Shown here: positions 7,465 through 15,805 of the stretch, in pieces
Layout: each line of letters opens with the position of its first letter
How positions within the stretch are numbered: the stretch's first letter is position 1
Source of the DNA: an uncultured Pseudohongiella sp.
GTDB taxonomy: Bacteria > Pseudomonadota > Gammaproteobacteria > Pseudomonadales > Pseudohongiellaceae
Direction: 5' to 3'
DNA length: 32,933 nt
Assembly (NCBI GenBank): GCA_902537815.1
Contig: CACBCS010000018.1
Span: 1-32,933, forward strand
The notes under the pieces: generated by a model
The model's database searches: none
Told to the model about the DNA's origin: nothing
Seen by the model: only the letters and a program-made list of their open reading frames with translations
Made by a program: the position numbers and the translations under genes

Positions 7465-7536
7465 TTTGCAGTTCCTGATGGTTTATAAGGGATTCTAAGA
7501 CGCAACAATTGAGGCGTAGATAGTAGCGCTAATAAA

Positions 7537-7572
7537 TAATGTTGTACATTAAAAAATTAATGAATACCATTA
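7537..7572. promoter_or_regulatory. Twin palindromic operator candidate for the TetR regulator
   Basis: Two identical-architecture inverted repeats, TAATG-N5-CATTA, lie at 7537-7551 and 7558-7572, with centres 21 bases (two helical turns) apart. They sit in the AT-rich region between the divergent Prx-like gene (start 7464) and the TetR gene (start 7645). This is the usual place and shape for a TetR-family autoregulatory operator bound by two dimers on one face of the DNA. Assignment to this TetR is inferred from position. Confidence 0.6.
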
Positions 7573-7644
7573 TCTACCTAGTTGATGAATTATTTTTTAT
7601 TGAACAAGCAAAGTGTCAGCGAGAACCGCTTAAGGAGTAAGTAA

Positions 7645-8316
7645 ATGGCCGCCGTGGAAGTCCGTCAGGCCAGGTCTAAAGATACCTGCAACAGATTGAT
7701 GCGGGCAATGGAGAAACTCAGCGCTGAAAAGGGCTCCGAAAACGTTTCTGTTAAGGAGTTGATAGAAGAAGCGGGGCAGAAGAATGAATCCGTGCTGCAA
7801 TATCATTTTGGCAGCAAGGCAGGTTTGTTGGCAGCGATTCACAAAGCCAGATTCACGCAAACCCAGGTCAAGCGGCGAGAGATGTTAGCCAAGAGTCTTG
7901 CTAAGAAAACCTCTCCATCTGTACGGGAACTCTGCCATTTGCTGGTAGGGCCAACCTTTCAACTCTGCAAAAGTGATCCGGGGCATAGGCAATGGGCCAA
8001 AGCCTGGGGCGCCAAGAACGCGGCTTTGGTGCGTCCTACGCTTGAGGAAGAGATGATTGATGAAGGCAACAGCGTGCAAATTATTTCAAACCTTCTCAAG
8101 TCGTCATTGCCCCACCTTGAGGACAAAATGTTCGAGAATCGCTGCCTCAATGTTGTTCGTTTCTCAAATCTTTCGATGTCAAACCAGGCAAGAGAGAAGG
8201 GTGGCTTTAGCGGACAGAAAGCTGAATTGTTTTTGAGTAATTTAGTGGATTTGCTTGTCGGAATGTTTATGGCTGAGGTCTCAGAAGAGACTGAGGTTAA
8301 GTTAAGAAAAAAGTAA
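7645..8316 (+). CDS. TetR/AcrR-family transcriptional regulator
   Basis: This 223-residue protein has an N-terminal helix-turn-helix domain (about 8-60): TCNRLMRAMEKLSAEKGSENVSVKELIEEAG, then the hallmark recognition-helix end QYHFGSKAGLLAAIHKAR. The C-terminal ligand-binding region (about 70-210) is helical and not assignable to a ligand. ATG 7645 follows AAGGAG (7631-7636). The gene is divergent from the Prx-like/GST pair, with a twin TAATG-N5-CATTA site between, and is upstream of the sulfatase on the same strand with an 83-base gap. It probably represses the divergent redox genes and itself, and perhaps also the sulfatase. Confidence 0.85.
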   Translation: MAAVEVRQARSKDTCNRLMRAMEKLSAEKGSENVSVKELIEEAGQKNESVLQYHFGSKAGLLAAIHKARFTQTQVKRREMLAKSLAKKTSPSVRELCHLLVGPTFQLCKSDPGHRQWAKAWGAKNAALVRPTLEEEMIDEGNSVQIISNLLKSSLPHLEDKMFENRCLNVVRFSNLSMSNQAREKGGFSGQKAELFLSNLVDLLVGMFMAEVSEETEVKLRKK

Positions 8317-8399
8317 ATGGTTAGCTGCCCGATCGTCTTGTATAAATACTTGATAACCGAGACGGTCAAATATAAGAACCAGCCGTTAAAGGTAACGAA

Positions 8400-10055
8400 A
8401 TGAAAACATATCGAACCCCCTCTGCTATGAAAAAAAATCTGATACCCGCAGTCATATTGCTGGCTCTTGTGGGTTGGCTGTTTTCCCAATACTGGTTTTA
8501 CTTGCCGCGCTTCATAATGAGCTTCACTGACCCAATCGGAGAATTTCAGGAAGTGATCTGGCAACGGGGCCCAACAATAGCCAGTAATGAGCCGCAGCCT
8601 CCCAATATTTTGTTAATTGTAGTGGATGATTTAGGTTTTAACGACATAACGTTTTACGGTGGCGGTATTGCCGGTGGCAGCGTACCAACGCCTAACATCG
8701 ATTCTATCGCTTCACAGGGTATAAATTTTCCAAATGGCTATGCGGGCAATGCCTCTTGTGCGCCTTCGCGCGCTGCGCTACTAACCGGGCGCTTTGCAAC
8801 GCGCTCGGGGTTTGAGTTCACCCCGGTAAATCCACAAATGGCCAAATTTACCAACACGCTTACACCCACCGATGACTACATGGAAGAAAATGCCGCGAAT
8901 TATCCTCCTGTAGAGTCTTTGGGATTGCCATCTGCTGAGTTGACGATTCCGGAGATGCTGGATGCTCAAGGCTATCATTCTGTTGGTATCGGTAAATGGC
9001 ATCTTGGTCGTGCTGAAGGTATAAAGCCAATGGATCAAGGGTTCGATGAGTGGTTGGGATTCCTTTCGGGAGGCGCATTGTTCATGGATGTTGATGATCC
9101 GAATGTGGTTAATTCCATGCAGGACTTCGATCCCATTGACGAGTATCTTTGGGCTAACCTGCAATTCGCTGTTCGTTACAATGACGAGCCAAGATTTCCA
9201 CCGGATTCACACATGACTGACTACCTGAGTCGTCAGGCTGTGAGGGCGATTGAAGCCAACAAAAACCAACCCTTCTTCATGTATCTGGCCGATAACGCAC
9301 CTCATACACCACTACAATCGGAAAAAGCGGACTACGATGCCTTGTCCTATATAGAGGATCACGTTGAGCGAACTTGCGCCGGCATGATCCGCGGCCTTGA
9401 TCGCGGCATTGGTCAGGTCCTGCAAGCCCTCGAAGACAATGACATCGACGACAACACCATTGTAGTGTTCACCAGTGACAATGGTGGAGCTCATTATGTT
9501 GGCTTATCAGATTTGAACAAACCCTATCGTGGTTGGAAGATGACCTTTTTCGAGGGTGGAATTCATACCCCCTTCTTTATTAGTCGGCCCGATAAAATTC
9601 CGGCCAACAGCCAATATAATTCGGCTGTGGCTCATGTCGATATTTTTTCGACAGTTCTTGCAGCGGCAGGTGTCGAGCAACCTGGAGATAGAGTTATCGA
9701 TGGGGTTGATCTAATGAGTTACGTAATGGCGGCGCCGCAAATAGTATTGGATCGACCGCTATATTGGCGAACAGGCGATTATAAGGTTGTGCAACAAAAC
9801 GGGTGGAAGATTCAGCTGCAAGAACGAAATGGCATGTCCTGGTTGTACAATCTGAATGAAGACCCAACCGAAAAAAACAATCTCTCCGAGGCCATGCCTG
9901 AGAAATTGGCAGAATTAACAAAAGTACTATACGAGTTGGACAATGGTATGGTGGAGCCGCTTTGGCCTGCTCTCTCTCAGGGACGGGTAACTGTGGATCA
10001 TACTCTTCGTGCACCGCCGGACGGAGAGCATGAGATGGTTATTTGGACGAACTAA
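8400..10055 (+). CDS. Membrane-anchored sulfatase (arylsulfatase family)
   Basis: This 551-residue protein starts with a membrane anchor or signal (about 14-35, NLIPAVILLALVGWLFSQYW). The sulfatase domain begins NILLIVVDDLGFNDI (metal-binding Asp76-Asp77). The formylglycine motif C-A-P-S-R-A-A-L-L-T-G-R begins at Cys120; this Cys must be oxidised to formylglycine for activity. Further landmarks are GKWHLGR (about 199-205), APHTPL and FTSDNGG (about 359-365), which supplies the second Asp-Asn metal pair. It hydrolyses sulfate esters, probably in the periplasm. Marine bacteria use such enzymes on algal sulfated glycans, but no glycan-degrading neighbours are present, so the substrate is open. 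A second Met at 8430 is an alternative start. No maturase gene is nearby. Confidence 0.9.
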   Translation: MKTYRTPSAMKKNLIPAVILLALVGWLFSQYWFYLPRFIMSFTDPIGEFQEVIWQRGPTIASNEPQPPNILLIVVDDLGFNDITFYGGGIAGGSVPTPNIDSIASQGINFPNGYAGNASCAPSRAALLTGRFATRSGFEFTPVNPQMAKFTNTLTPTDDYMEENAANYPPVESLGLPSAELTIPEMLDAQGYHSVGIGKWHLGRAEGIKPMDQGFDEWLGFLSGGALFMDVDDPNVVNSMQDFDPIDEYLWANLQFAVRYNDEPRFPPDSHMTDYLSRQAVRAIEANKNQPFFMYLADNAPHTPLQSEKADYDALSYIEDHVERTCAGMIRGLDRGIGQVLQALEDNDIDDNTIVVFTSDNGGAHYVGLSDLNKPYRGWKMTFFEGGIHTPFFISRPDKIPANSQYNSAVAHVDIFSTVLAAAGVEQPGDRVIDGVDLMSYVMAAPQIVLDRPLYWRTGDYKVVQQNGWKIQLQERNGMSWLYNLNEDPTEKNNLSEAMPEKLAELTKVLYELDNGMVEPLWPALSQGRVTVDHTLRAPPDGEHEMVIWTN

Positions 10056-10243
10056 TAAAATGACTAAATTTCAAACTTTATCTGCGACTATGAACCATCG
10101 TGCTAGTATTTGCACGCCATGCGTCAGGAGGTTTTACGCAATCCAGTCACGCCGTTAATACGTGCGCAGAACTAATAGGCTGCTTGAAAACATGATAATT
10201 ATTAGGCGACCGGCATGGTTATTACAAGTAAGGGAAAAGAGAC

Positions 10244-10930
10244 GTGAGTGAAGAAGGTGCAGTTGTTGTATTGTCCGGTGGCCAAGATTCTACGACATGC
10301 CTTTTTTGGGCCAAGCAAAAATTTCCAGGGGAAATAGAAGCGATAACCTTTGACTACGGACAGAGGCATCGCATAGAACTAGAAAGTGCGGGCCGCGTGG
10401 CGAGTATTGCTAAAGTGCCGCACAAAACTTTGCCGATAAACACCTTCAACACTTTAGGTGGCAATGCGCTAACCGGTGATATCGATGTCTCCTCAGAGCT
10501 AGATTCTGAATCAGGATTACCCAACACATTTGTGCCGGGTAGAAACCTCATATTTCTGACTTTTGCCGCGGCTTACGCTTATCAACGAAAAATTTCCAAT
10601 TTAGTCACTGGTGTAGCGCAAACTGATTACAGTGGCTATCCGGACTGCCGGCAAGAAACCATTGAGTCCCTGCAGCGATCGATTTGCTTGGGTATGGAAT
10701 ACGACATTCAGATTCATGCTCCATTAATGTGGTTGTCAAAAAAAGAGACTGTTGAGATGGCCCACAGCGCTGGTGCGCTGGAAGCAATGGCCTACACGCA
10801 CACATGCTACAACGGAGAACAACCACCTTGTGGCGATTGCCCGTCTTGTAAAATTAGGGCGAAAGGTTTCGCTGAAGCAGGTATCGACGATCCGTTAATT
10901 ACTCGATTCCATGGTTTCAAAAATGCCTGA
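10244..10930 (+). CDS. queC: 7-cyano-7-deazaguanine (preQ0) synthase QueC
   Basis: This 228-residue protein has the PP-loop motif SGGQDSTTC at residues 11-19 (ATP binding) and four Cys near the C-terminus (188, 196, 199, 202, in the pattern CYNGEQPPCGDCPSC) that bind zinc. Other family blocks are FDYGQRH, TFVPGRNLIFLTFAAAYA and DYSGYPDCR. It makes preQ0 from 7-carboxy-7-deazaguanine, ammonia and ATP in queuosine synthesis. The start is GTG 10244. The downstream QueD-fusion gene overlaps its 3' end by 8 to 20 bases, so the two are translationally coupled. queE and queF are not in the window. Confidence 0.95.
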   Translation: MSEEGAVVVLSGGQDSTTCLFWAKQKFPGEIEAITFDYGQRHRIELESAGRVASIAKVPHKTLPINTFNTLGGNALTGDIDVSSELDSESGLPNTFVPGRNLIFLTFAAAYAYQRKISNLVTGVAQTDYSGYPDCRQETIESLQRSICLGMEYDIQIHAPLMWLSKKETVEMAHSAGALEAMAYTHTCYNGEQPPCGDCPSCKIRAKGFAEAGIDDPLITRFHGFKNA

Positions 10931-12017
10931 TAGTTTATATATAGTCTCGGCATGCGCATTCGAAGCAGCGAGGAAAGTAGATATCCTGCCGAGTACTCAT
11001 CCCTCAGCTAAATTACATGGGCATAGCTTTCTAGCGAAAGTTAGAACGGATGTCAGCGATGAATGTGCCGAACTCCATTGGAATGAAGTCTCTAAGCTAA
11101 CTCAAAGTCTCACTCGAACCCTTAAGCCATTAGACTATGCGTTTCTTAATAATGAGTTGGGAGTTCCCACGGATGAAAATCTGGCCAGATGGGTCAGAGA
11201 TCATCTCGAGTTAGCGAACGCTGAAGCGATTGGGATACAAAGCACCGCGGATCAGGGCGTAGACCTCGACGGTGCCGACCATATTCATTTATGGAGACGC
11301 TTTCGCTTTGAAGCGGCACACCAGTTGCCAAATGTGCCGTCGGGGCATCAGTGCGGCAGGATGCACGGCCATGGCTTTGAAGTGATAATTCATCTGGGTC
11401 AGGATATCGCTAGCGCTGATATGGGCATTGATTACGACCTGATAGAACAATTGTGGTCGCCCCTTTATGAGCAATTAGACCATAGATGCTTAAACGATAT
11501 TGTTGGATTAGAAAATCCCACAAGTGAGGTTCTAGCCGGTTGGTTGTGGGATCGATTAAAACCTGAGAGTGGTGCTCTCTCATGGATATCAGTTTATGAG
11601 ACGCACACTTCAGGATGCCACTATGATGGAAATCATTATCGGATTTGGAAGGAGCAACGATTTGAAAGTGCGTGCAGTCTTCCTAATGCACCAGACGGTG
11701 ATAAGCGGAAAAGACTTCATGGGCATAGCTATTTAGTAAGATTGCATCTGACAGCGCCCCTAGATGATGTCATGGGGTGGACTGTAGACTATGGCGATGT
11801 CAAAGAGTTGTTTAAGCCAACTTATAAACTCCTTGATCACCATAATTTAAATGATCTTCCAGGAATTGAAATTCCCAGTACTCGCAATCTACTGTACTGG
11901 ATGCGAAATAATTTGGCGGGTTGTTTGCCTGAACTTGACCGGATAGACCTCTTCGAAACACCTGGTTGTGGTGCAGTGCTTTCTTGGGGTGAGCAGGGAC
12001 CCGCATTACCAGTATAG
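10911..12017 (+). CDS. queD: Triple-domain QueD-like protein (6-carboxytetrahydropterin synthase, three tandem domains)
   Basis: This 368-residue protein is three tandem PTPS/QueD domains (about 8-120, 126-242, 243-358), where normal QueD is one domain of ~120. The middle domain keeps the whole site: zinc His137, His152 and His154, catalytic Cys148 (GHQCGRMHGH), Asp190-His191 (LDH) and Glu230. Domain 1 keeps HGH (36-38) but lacks the first His (AAR), the Cys and the LDH His (LDY). Domain 3 keeps HGH (270-272), LDH (309-310) and Glu349 but has Cys255 for the first zinc His and Arg266 for the catalytic Cys. So only domain 2 should convert dihydroneopterin triphosphate to carboxytetrahydropterin; the others may be structural, since QueD is normally a homo-oligomer. 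The start is ATG 10911 or ATG 10923, both overlapping the queC stop. Confidence 0.9.
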   Translation: MVSKMPDSLYIVSACAFEAARKVDILPSTHPSAKLHGHSFLAKVRTDVSDECAELHWNEVSKLTQSLTRTLKPLDYAFLNNELGVPTDENLARWVRDHLELANAEAIGIQSTADQGVDLDGADHIHLWRRFRFEAAHQLPNVPSGHQCGRMHGHGFEVIIHLGQDIASADMGIDYDLIEQLWSPLYEQLDHRCLNDIVGLENPTSEVLAGWLWDRLKPESGALSWISVYETHTSGCHYDGNHYRIWKEQRFESACSLPNAPDGDKRKRLHGHSYLVRLHLTAPLDDVMGWTVDYGDVKELFKPTYKLLDHHNLNDLPGIEIPSTRNLLYWMRNNLAGCLPELDRIDLFETPGCGAVLSWGEQGPALPV

Positions 12018-12104
12018 ACTGGATAACGCAGACTAGTAGATGGCTACATCAAGAATGAGTTCATGGATGTGGTGCAGAGTAGCGGCACGTAACTTATTGA
12101 TTTA

Positions 12105-12297
12105 GTTGGTGGGCCCATCAGGACTCGAACCCGGGACCGGCGGATTATGAGTCCCTCGCAGACAATCAACCACAACTCACCACAACAGCCTGCGTCACGT
12201 CGTGTAAGGTATCACCACAGCTTTTCTATTGCCACTTGTTGTCATTAGTTGTGACTAGTTGCGTCGCAGTGGTCCAAATTTGGTCCAAACAGGTCTT
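12105..12297 (-). repeat. Composite repeat copy 2: tRNA(CAT)-like 3' half plus linked flank
   Basis: Minus strand: CTCATAA anticodon loop, T-loop TTCGAGT and a terminal TGGGCCC-A followed by ACC-like bases near 12107. The T-stem has decayed (CCGGG against CCTGA), so it cannot be a normal tRNA. Everything from the anticodon loop to gtggtccaaatttggtccaaa (about 12289) matches copy 1 in order and spacing. The flank read on the minus strand contains the conserved frame QIWTTATQ in both copies, perhaps a remnant of a coding end. The copy 1 extension (4843-4986) is not repeated here. Confidence 0.75.
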
Positions 12298-12628
12298 ACT
12301 CTTTGCAGGAATGAAAAGTCTTTGGTTTGGCGCCCATTCACCGAGCCAGGACTCCCTCGGATGCCCCTGCAAATCTCTTGAAGGCCAGGCCAGGGCAGGG
12401 GACTGGGAACCATAAAGTCGTGCAAGGACCAGTGCTCGCTCTGAGACCATGCTGCGTAAAGAATAGCTGTAGGGCCTTCCCGTGGAGGTATTGCAACCGT
12501 TGACAACTGTTCGCTGGATTTTTATCTTAAGCTGTCTCCAAAGTTTTCCTTTTTGGAGAGGAGGACCGGTGTTTCTCAAGTGCCTAGGCAGGAGCTCATT
12601 TTCACTTCACTTTGTGGACAAGATAAAA
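12298..12628. other. Region upstream of the esterase, no clear gene
   Basis: About 330 bases between the repeat and the esterase start show GC-rich inverted patches around 12340-12400 but no convincing reading frame; overlapping frames on both strands lack any recognisable sequence or start signal. A promoter for the esterase is expected here but none stands out. Confidence 0.35.
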
Positions 12629-14158
12629 ATGATAAATAAACTCTTGAAGGCGTCATTACGTCTCTTCATTGCATTAATCGCGTTTCCAGTTTCCTTATTC
12701 GCTATAGAGGGACCGATCAAAGTTGAAAGTGGCTTATTGACCGGAATTGAGCTTGATAGCGGTGTCCAAGCATTTCTGGGTATTCCGTTTGCCAAGCCTC
12801 CCATCGGAGAGCTCAGATGGAAGCCGCCTCAAGCCGCGGAGGCCTGGTCAGGAGTCAAAGTCGCCGATAAGAAAGGACCAGACTGCATGTCGGGTCGTCG
12901 AACCGATAAAATGAGTGAGGATTGTTTATATCTCAACGTATGGTCACGAGCGCAGTCAGAGGCCGATAACCTCCCTGTGATGGTCTGGATTCACGGAGGA
13001 GGGTGGAGAAATAAAGCGACATATGACGGAGACATGTTAGCTGAGAATGATGTCGTTGTTGTCTCAGTAAACTATCGTATGAATGCGTTTGGGTGGATGG
13101 CCCATCCGGCCCTTTCTCAAGAGTCAGGTAATGGAGTATCCGGTAATTATGGAATACTTGATCATTTAGCTGCTCTTGAATGGGTTCAAAATAACATCGA
13201 AAACTTCGGTGGAGACAAGAACAACGTCACGATTTTCGGCGAGTCAGCAGGTGGTGGCAGTATGTATGCGCTTCTTGCGACGCCGAGATCGGAGGAGTTG
13301 TTTCACAAAGTAATTTCCCAAAGCACTTGGATTAATTCCTCTAACGTAACTAACTTAAAAACCCATAATGGATTCATGGATAGCGCTGAGGACTTAGGAT
13401 TGAGGGCAACCGAAAGTTATATCGATGATAACTTAGATTATGAGCAGAATTTGCGTCGGCTTCGCGAGCTAACTGCCGATGAAGTTTTGAGTCTGCAGGT
13501 TCCGGTTTCCCTTGTCGTCGATGGTTGGCTTTATCCTAAACCGCCGTTTGAGGTATTCAGAGAAGGGCAGCAAATTAAGGTTCCCATCATGTCGGGATAT
13601 AACGATGGCGAAGGAATTATGTATTTGCGCAGGTTTGGATTGCCCCAGTCGATATTCTTTCAGAGGGAAAAAAGAAGAGCCCAATTTGACTACAGTGATT
13701 CGGATATCACTGATCTGTATGTGGCACGAGACCCTAGTGAGATCAGGGCGACAGAAATCGACTATATCAGCGACGAGATGTTTGTCCGAGCGAGCAGGGA
13801 ACTTGCGCTTGCGGCTGCTAAGGCAGGTCAAGATGCATTTCTCTATGTTTTTGGTCGTAATATGGGCCAACCTGACGAACGTGCTTCGCACTATATGGAA
13901 GTCAAATACGTTTTTAACAAACTTCCTGAATCGGCTCCAAAAGAAGATGAAAGGTTGTCGGGAATGATGATGGGTTATTGGACGCAATTTGCCCGGTCCG
14001 GCAATCCTAACAGAGACGGCTTGCCGACTTGGCCTTCATTTAACCTGACAGAGCAACCGCATTTGAGACTGGATGTAGAAATGGCTCAAGGACAAGATGA
14101 TAGGAGAGAACGGCTCGATGCTATGGACGCATATTACGCAGATAAGTTGACACCGTAA
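12629..14158 (+). CDS. Type-B carboxylesterase, exported
   Basis: From ATG 12629 the protein has 509 residues with a signal peptide (about 1-26, ending SLFA). Upstream in-frame codons back to 12482 are not signal-like and are rejected. Type-B landmarks appear in order: FLGIPFAKPPIGELRWKPP, EDCLYLNVW, VMVWIHGGGW (oxyanion hole), GNYGILDHLAALEWVQNNI and the nucleophile elbow GESAGG with Ser206. The likely acid is Glu328 (GYNDGEG) and the likely His is His421 (ERASHYMEVKYVF). It hydrolyses carboxylic esters in the periplasm or outside the cell. It is the only gene between tRNA-like repeat copies 2 and 3, like the cargo of a small mobile cassette. Confidence 0.92.
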   Translation: MINKLLKASLRLFIALIAFPVSLFAIEGPIKVESGLLTGIELDSGVQAFLGIPFAKPPIGELRWKPPQAAEAWSGVKVADKKGPDCMSGRRTDKMSEDCLYLNVWSRAQSEADNLPVMVWIHGGGWRNKATYDGDMLAENDVVVVSVNYRMNAFGWMAHPALSQESGNGVSGNYGILDHLAALEWVQNNIENFGGDKNNVTIFGESAGGGSMYALLATPRSEELFHKVISQSTWINSSNVTNLKTHNGFMDSAEDLGLRATESYIDDNLDYEQNLRRLRELTADEVLSLQVPVSLVVDGWLYPKPPFEVFREGQQIKVPIMSGYNDGEGIMYLRRFGLPQSIFFQREKRRAQFDYSDSDITDLYVARDPSEIRATEIDYISDEMFVRASRELALAAAKAGQDAFLYVFGRNMGQPDERASHYMEVKYVFNKLPESAPKEDERLSGMMMGYWTQFARSGNPNRDGLPTWPSFNLTEQPHLRLDVEMAQGQDDRRERLDAMDAYYADKLTP

Positions 14159-14201
14159 TTTGGATGCCTACTACCTGAACCAGTTGTAACATGGTTATTA
14201 A

Positions 14202-14292
14202 GTTGGTGGGCCCACCAGGACTCGAACCTGGGACCGACGGATTGTGAGTCCCTCTCTGACCAATCTACCCAACAATCGCCAACAGCCTGCGA
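14202..14292 (-). repeat. tRNA-like 3' half, copy 3 (anticodon-position CAC)
   Basis: Minus strand: loop CTCACAA, variable region CGGTCCC, intact T-arm CCAGG-TTCGAGT-CCTGG, acceptor 3' strand TGGGCCC, discriminator A and CCA (14206-14204). A partial D-loop (GATTGGTCAGAG) is kept, but there is no 5' acceptor strand to match GGGCCCA, and the anticodon stem has the same G-G mismatch as the other copies. The motif cgcaggctgttg is shared upstream with copies 1 and 2, but the rest of their flank is missing. The end (TGGTGGGCCCACCA, 14204-14217) is a perfect palindrome. Confidence 0.7.
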
Positions 14293-14422
14293 CGGTTAAG
14301 CCTGTAAATCATAATACTTTTTTGTTGAAGATGGTTGTCATTTTCACGGGGGTTATCAAACTAGAATAGTCTGCGCTGCGGGTGTCGAACGCTGTTTAAC
14401 TTGGGATAGGCCCACTCCAAGG

Positions 14423-15805
14423 CTACTCCGCTGTGATAAAGCTATAGCGAATTTTTAGATTTCTTATCGGATAAAATTTGCCGTCCAAAAATGAAGGTCG
14501 AATTTTTATAGCGCTAAGTGAGCGTAAGCTACTTGGATCAAAAATATTTTCAGCAAACTGGGAACGGGCACTACTTTGGAACGAGACCTTCCCAGACTGA
14601 CTGACGTTTGCGGTAAGCTCAATATCCTTCAAAGAAAGTTCAAGCTCGGAAAGAATATAATCATCGTTGCGACCGAAGAACTCTTGCATTTTCCTATACC
14701 AATCATCGAGGATCTGTAGAACCTGCATTTGCTCGGCCGAATTTACGGGATTGAACTGGCTATCTTGATAACTCAGAAGCTCATCAACATCACTGAAGAA
14801 TTGCGGTATTGGAATAGGCGTTGGTTTAAGAAAAATCCTATCTATTTTTTCTTGCTTGACGCCCGCTTCTCGGAGCAGTTGCAGGCCTCTTTCATAGTGG
14901 CGTTTGCTTGAAATACTTCCACTTAATAATTTAAAGTCTCCTTGGTAAATTTCAGCTAAACCTTTAGCCTCTGTATCATTAAGGTCGTTAGCAACATTGT
15001 AAATACTTCGAATCTGCTCGGTAGCTTGTCGTAGATATCCTTCCCCAATCACATCATTAAATCGACTAGCTCCGTAAACCCTAATCGGCCCATCTTGCTT
15101 AAGTAGGTCGTTCGTAAATTCTCCTGAGAGAATATCTTGGCTACTATAAATCAGCTCGACTAATCTTGCTAAATTTAGAGCCCTTTTGTAGTACCAAGGA
15201 TAGATCTCGGGTCCTTTGTCGATAGTGAGATTTTTCGCGATCTTGGTAGTTTCCGCAAGGATATCTCTCGCCTGTAAAAACTTCTTCGGCTGTCGCTCGT
15301 CAAGGCCTGAGTAGAACTCTAGAATTCTTAAAGTCGCCTGCTTCTCCAAAACGAAGAGCGTTTCAAGAGAGTCGGGCCCATGATTGCTAGCTGTGACAAA
15401 TCTTGCATGTGCAATGGTGTCAGCACTGCCTTCCCAATCACCAAGAATTAATTGCAACTGCGATATCTCATTTAGAGTAGGTAAAACCTCTTTTGACTTC
15501 AGGCCTAACGAGATACGCTGATCAAACAAGTCGCTGTGAAGAGTTGCAAGAGCAGACTCATGGTCGTGATCTTCGAGGAGAAACGTTGCTTGATCATTGC
15601 GCGTGTTGAGAAGAAGATTGCTCAGTGCGGCTGAAGAATCTGCTGAACCATGTGAAAATAAATCTGACCGATCTGAACGGTGGCCCGGCTGGTCTGAATT
15701 TTCGATGTGTGCAGCCTGCGAATGGCAGATATTAGAAATTTGGAATGACAATATAGCCAAGAGACTTATAAAGATTTTGAGAATTGGGAGAACCTGGCTA
15801 CGCAT
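14423..15805 (-). CDS. Exported TPR-type protein with a possible TonB-like C-terminal segment
   Basis: From ATG 15805 this encodes 460 residues. An open frame reaches 15874, but the 15805 start overlaps the stop of a small upstream frame (ATGCGTAG) and puts a hydrophobic signal (VLPILKIFISLLAILSF) at the very N-terminus. The middle is rich in paired helices typical of TPR-like scaffolds (about 70-330). The last ~70 residues, with SGKVSFQSSARSQF, SLRSLSAIKIRPSFLDGKFYPIRNLKIRYSFI, resemble the closing strand-helix-strand of TonB-type C-terminal domains. That similarity is weak and inferred by eye. The function is unknown; it probably acts in the periplasm. Confidence 0.7.
   Translation of the reverse strand: MRSQVLPILKIFISLLAILSFQISNICHSQAAHIENSDQPGHRSDRSDLFSHGSADSSAALSNLLLNTRNDQATFLLEDHDHESALATLHSDLFDQRISLGLKSKEVLPTLNEISQLQLILGDWEGSADTIAHARFVTASNHGPDSLETLFVLEKQATLRILEFYSGLDERQPKKFLQARDILAETTKIAKNLTIDKGPEIYPWYYKRALNLARLVELIYSSQDILSGEFTNDLLKQDGPIRVYGASRFNDVIGEGYLRQATEQIRSIYNVANDLNDTEAKGLAEIYQGDFKLLSGSISSKRHYERGLQLLREAGVKQEKIDRIFLKPTPIPIPQFFSDVDELLSYQDSQFNPVNSAEQMQVLQILDDWYRKMQEFFGRNDDYILSELELSLKDIELTANVSQSGKVSFQSSARSQFAENIFDPSSLRSLSAIKIRPSFLDGKFYPIRNLKIRYSFITAE

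Noticed and set aside
7959..8564. 201-codon minus-strand frame opposite the TetR and sulfatase genes
   Set aside because: It is a shadow of strongly supported plus-strand genes with clear family motifs.
12226..12579. 117-codon minus-strand frame next to repeat copy 2
   Set aside because: It runs through the repeat and the esterase upstream region, lacks a plausible start, and only its end (QIWTTATQ) is shared with copy 1, where the frame is otherwise different.
13469..13987. 172-codon minus-strand frame inside the esterase
   Set aside because: It lies wholly opposite a type-B esterase with intact catalytic motifs; no independent signal supports it.
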